A DNA stretch of 64,000 bases, taken from Pomacea canaliculata. Lineage: Eukaryota; Mollusca; Gastropoda; Architaenioglossa; Ampullariidae. Location: positions 17,614,192 to 17,678,191 of the forward strand of contig NC_037603.1 in assembly GCF_003073045.1 (NCBI RefSeq), in the 5' to 3' direction. Position 1 is the stretch's first letter, and every line of letters begins with the position of its first letter. A program made the translations under genes and the position numbers. This document shows positions 59,901 through 64,000 of this stretch, in pieces. The notes beneath the pieces are model-generated. The model searched no databases. It had not been told where the DNA came from and saw nothing but the letters and a program-made list of their open reading frames with translations.

Positions 59901-61258
59901 CCAGTGCATTCTAAAAAGCACCCTTGCCTTCTAGCAAGATGTATTTGTAGAGCATTCTTTAGTAAGGCGGCTTTATGTTGTTGAGACAATTATGATCACA
60001 GTCATGAACTTGCATTAGCAAGGTTGCCTAAGTCAGTTGGTGTTCTGTCTAGCAAAATAACTATGGAGAGTTTATTTTATATTTTGTCATTGTCATAGCC
60101 ACGTATCAGTGAAGATAATACTTTGCTTTAGAAAAATATTCCTTGAAAATAACTCTCCTTGACACAGTGAAGCAGACTAACTGGTTGACATGTTCTGTAT
60201 TGCAGGCTTGCTGTAAATCTGTTGATCATTTATGCACCTTTAGAAGGATCCTGCAAATGTAGGTTGAGAAACTTTCTCAGGGATGGGGCATTTGCTTCTT
60301 GCAAAACGACTATGCAGCAGATGGAACCACTGGTTGTTTGATCAGTTATTGACCACGACACTCATGTTCTTGTTCAACAGAGGATGGATCACATTGAAGT
60401 GGCATGATGGTTCTGATGTGTATGTGTGAGAGAGAGAGGATGGTCTCATTGTCGCTTTGTTTCAACACTTTTGTATCACAAATGTGGTTTACATGAGTAG
60501 GACATTGTAAAGGTCAACACTTGCAGATTATGTGAAAAGTACTTGAAATTTTTAGAGCTACAGATTCTACCAAGTCAGACTACTAGTTTTTCACAACAGA
60601 ATATCTGAAATGTATTTTTGCTGAGAATGGTTCCCATGAGCTTTAAGTTAGTAACTGAAATGTGCACAGGGGGATTTTGTGAAATTGTTTCGTACGAATG
60701 GCCAGATTCACTTCTCCCTCAGTGAGCTGTTTTGTGTAGCATATATGGGCAGAATGCTATCTGAGCATTTAAAGATCTGCTTTCTGACCAACTTAAAACT
60801 TTGAATGATGGTGTATACTATTTCACCTGTATGTTCTAGAACAGTACTAGTGCTGGGAAAATTATGCCTGTGCACAGTTTTGGAAGTTACTGCAACTCCG
60901 TGAAGAGGATGGAATTAAAATTTCCTTTTTTTCATAACAGATTTTGTAACTTTTTAAATAGATAATTACTTTCAGAATTATGAGTGTTTTTTTTTTTTTT
61001 TTTTTTTTGGTTTTAGAAGGTAGAGGGAGTTATTCAGATAACTGTCATGCTCAGAAGTCTTGAAGGGCCTGTATCATCAGTTTGGAGATTACATTTTAAA
61101 ACAATTGAATTTTGTAGAGGCTGTTGTTGCAGTCTTCACATGATATTGCTTTTCTGCTGCCATCATGCTGGTAATGGTGGTTGGATGCAAGTGTATCTTC
61201 AGGCCATGCTAACTATGCAGACATCAGCCAACGTTGCCAGAGTGGTTGTCCCTACAGT

Positions 61259-61303
61259 TTGGTTTTGTTTTTTGTTTGTTTTTTTGTTTGTTTTTTTTTT
61301 GCT
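61259..61303. repeat. GTTT-type T-rich simple repeat
   Basis: Alternating GTTTTTT and GTTT units ending in a T run. Confidence 0.8.
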
Positions 61304-63864
61304 CAATATGTGCTGCTGACCAAGGCCAGCAAAACAGGAGGGCTTCTGTTAGCAGCTGGAACTGATTGTGAGATCGAGACATTGGCATTGCCCAATAAGA
61401 AGAATGTGGCAGCATGGTGTAGAGTGGCATTGACACTGGATGTATTGTGTGGAAGGCATCGTGAATAGTGTTGCCAGCCACTGCAGCTGATATCCACTGG
61501 TACCAGCCTTCACAATGCGTGTGCTGTATGTGGAAAGACTTGATGACACCAGCAAGTCATTTACAGAAACTGGTCACCAAGCTTACTAGACCATCATCCC
61601 CACAAAATGTCTTAGTGGGGCACTTTGCTATCTGACTAAACTAACCACAGGCACTGGATCTCAAGCAATTATAGGGACTGACTGGCAGTGCTTTTTTCGA
61701 TTGTGTGAAATTGTATGAAGGCAGTAAAAAACACAGTGCTAATGACAACCACACATGCTTGAGATTTGTGTCTGTGTTGACTTTTTTAAGAGGTAATGTC
61801 CATTATACTGCAAAATGATCTTTTGTAGAAGGAAGGTTTTTTTGTTTGTTATTAAATTGTTCCTTTACCAAATGTGTGATGAATATCACAGATCATTTTT
61901 TTTTTATGGAATAGTTGGTGATTTCACAACTCACCCTTCAAATTATTGAGCATCTTCCAGACTGGTTTTATAACTTGTTGAAATGGACAAGAATCAATCT
62001 TGCTGATTCTGGTATAGATCACTGCTTACAATATCAACAGCTTTCTGTGCATTAACAGAAAACAAGATTTGCAGGTAAAATATTGCTCATGATTGTTTGG
62101 GGACTTGATTACAAATCTTACTTTATTAGAGAAACTGGCAACAATTAGACTTACAGATTTTTATTCAGAGTTAGAATATCTGTACTTGAATGTAGGACAA
62201 CCTGCACTTTTAAGACTTTTGCATGTTGAAGCTGGGGTGTAATTTTGTTGATTTATTCTGTGAAAATGGTTCATTGTTTTCTTCTGGTCTCAGAATCGAA
62301 GAGGAAGCCTGTTTTTATTTCAGTGTAGATGAACTGCGGCTTAAAGATAATTTGGACATTACATTGAGTGACTGGCAGCTTATTTTGGACAGAACGTTGA
62401 ACTTGTTTTCTTCCATTCTCAGTCCTGTAATCAGAATGTGTGTACAAGAAGGAGATGAATTATGCTTTTGAATTTGGTGTGTGAACTATTATTAAAAGTT
62501 GACAAGCTGTTTGGAAAGTTATATGACGTAAGATGCAGAGGACTGCCTATAACTGTTTGTTCTGACTAAACATGCCTTTATGTCTTTAAGTAAATTACAA
62601 TTTCATTTTATTATACTTTTAAAACTACATGATGAACTTCTATTGAGCTGTTTCCAGATAGAAGATTGAGAAGGTCTTATGAATCTTAACCACCCATTTT
62701 CCTCTGAAATCAAGGCAGCTTCAAAGTATAATAATGCAGACAATTACCTAGGTCATGTGGTGCTGGGGTTAACTTTGATTAGGATCAGAGAGGAGATGGT
62801 GGAATTATCAAGTAGTGATGATAACAAGTGCACAATCCATGTAAGAAGCTCAGTAGGACAATATCATCAGCTTGACAAGAGAGTGAAGTGGGAAGTCTGT
62901 ATAAGAAATTATAATACAACATGGTTATGTAAACATAATGGCAACATGTTTGTTTTTAAATAGTTGGGCAATGGAGCATAGTGCAATATATTCACTTTCT
63001 TTAATGTTTGATGATTTAAAAAAATTCAAGTTGTTGTTGGTTGAGACTAATGCATGCTCTGCTTAAAGGCATCTTGGAGCTAAGAGACAGGTAATAGGAT
63101 ACACAGGACTAGATAGGCAGTTATATGCCCACTTATAACAAAAGTAATCATAAGTTTGTCACAACTACAGAATTTGTGCAGTTTAATGGCCATTCTTCCC
63201 TTTTCTCAACTCCAACCATGTAAAATGCTTAAAACATTTTAGACAAAATGAGAGGTGACAAGTGATTTAAGAACAAGGCATCCAGGATTTTGGTCATAAT
63301 GACTTGTTGCTTGGTTCATCATTCTTGGCTGACATTGTTACCTGACCATGGAGCAGAGTGCACAGTACCTGTTTCCAATAGAATGTTCTATGGCTGCTAT
63401 TTGTCCATTAACAAGGATGATATAACTATGTGGTTTTCTATTAATTGATATCAGTGTCACTATATAAATTCAGATTGATTAAATTTTCATGTAATTTTTT
63501 CAGTCCTTGGTAAGTGTGCGTGTGTATGAGTGTAGTGGTGTACATGGCCATGTATATTTGTGTACATAACCACTATGTGTGAACAACTACATTCATAATT
63601 ATAAAAATGCAATTTATATATTTATATAATGCATGCAAAAGTGCAAAGTCGATCCTAAAATTTGAGGAGAAAAACATTTCACATAAAAATTGGTTTAAAA
63701 TAAGTTTTATCGTAACCACATATTTTCTTAGTCAACTGTCAGCCAAAAAAGACTTTTGAAGATTTAGATAAATTGTTTTTCATTTAAGTGACAGGGTTCA
63801 GCTCAATACAAAGCATAAAACATTCAAGTGTGAGTGAATAACCTATTCTCGAGATACCAGCCTT

Positions 63865-63984
63865 TCAAAACCTGCACGGATGCATCATAAAGGTATGGTT
63901 TGACTTCTCGATGATGAAGACACGGATGTCTGCAGGTACCAGAGCGGAAGTCAGTAGCAATTCACTCAGAATTGGGTCGAATAA
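63865..63984 (-). CDS. Possible terminal coding exon of an unrecognised gene (partial)
   Basis: On the minus strand a TTTTAG acceptor (AG at 63986-63985) opens a frame of 39 codons plus a TGA stop at 63867-63865. The peptide starts LFDPILSELLLTSALVPAD and ends SNHTFMMHPCRF. An in-frame TAG directly upstream, which includes the acceptor AG, means the frame cannot extend past the acceptor. The exon begins at phase 0 if the acceptor is right. The segment is less AT-rich than the kilobases before it, with C- or G-ending codons common, which looks like real coding sequence. I do not recognise the family. The rest of the gene would lie outside the window, and chance cannot be excluded for an open frame this short. 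Confidence 0.4.
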   Translation of the reverse strand, partial: LFDPILSELLLTSALVPADIRVFIIEKSNHTFMMHPCRF

Positions 63985-64000
63985 CTAAAACATACGTGCT

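Larger units (their letters stand above)
55528..63864. other. Gene-poor stretch downstream of TFDP
   Basis: About 8 kb without a recognisable coding exon. It has a second strong poly(A) signal at 56751, long polypyrimidine tracts near 56878-56932 and 60988-61008, and a GTTT-type T-rich run near 61259-61303. Open frames here (for example around 57549-57806 and 62223-62471) do not resemble known families and show no splice logic. It may include extended TFDP 3' UTR and intergenic DNA. Confidence 0.4.

Noticed and set aside
62223..62471. Open frame of 82 codons
   Set aside because: No recognisable family and no splice-linked neighbours. Treated as chance in a T-rich stretch.

Overview
This is eukaryotic nuclear DNA. 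The genes are split by GT-AG introns, the introns and spacers are AT-rich, and there are many degraded transposons and microsatellites. The three protein families I recognise, the SINE/LINE/hAT mix and the short repeat motifs point to an invertebrate metazoan, most likely a lophotrochozoan and perhaps a gastropod mollusc. That taxonomic call is inference only.

Three genes were rebuilt exon by exon, with splice phase checked at every junction. (1) DZIP1, minus strand, 24535 down to 9278: 21 coding exons, 863 aa, plus a proposed 5' noncoding exon near 27417-27480. (2) DNAJC3/P58IPK, plus strand, 27788-33947: 11 exons, 500 aa, with TPR repeats and an HPD-containing J domain. (3) TFDP (E2F dimerisation partner DP1/DP2), plus strand, 42190-54085: 11 exons, 478 aa. 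A tRNA-Arg(CCU) gene with a 25-nt intron lies at 38566-38663. The last 136 bases hold a possible terminal exon of an unrecognised minus-strand gene.

Layout: 1-9199 has no recognised gene and includes a palindromic MITE-like element. 9200-24554 is DZIP1, whose introns carry a dead LINE, a second MITE of the same family and a minisatellite. 24555-27416 is the proposed DZIP1 5' intron, filled by two copies of a dispersed repeat. 27417-27787 is a compact head-to-head promoter shared by DZIP1 and DNAJC3, with an ETS-type site and a perfect CCAAT-N9-CCACG ER stress element. 33948-42189 is a transposon-rich stretch (a hAT element with matching 14-bp ends, LINE pieces, the tRNA, hAT ends). 42190-54085 is TFDP, whose fifth intron holds a SINE-like insert inside a hAT-like fragment inside a LINE. 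54086-63864 is gene-poor, probably TFDP 3' UTR followed by intergenic DNA.

The genes do not form one pathway. DZIP1 belongs to cilium assembly and Hedgehog signalling, DNAJC3 to ER protein folding and the unfolded protein response, and TFDP to cell-cycle transcription. The clearest regulatory signal is the ER stress element placed just upstream of DNAJC3. I found no convincing new biological system; the items most worth following are the ER stress element in the shared promoter, the nested transposons, the intron-bearing tRNA and the orphan terminal exon.
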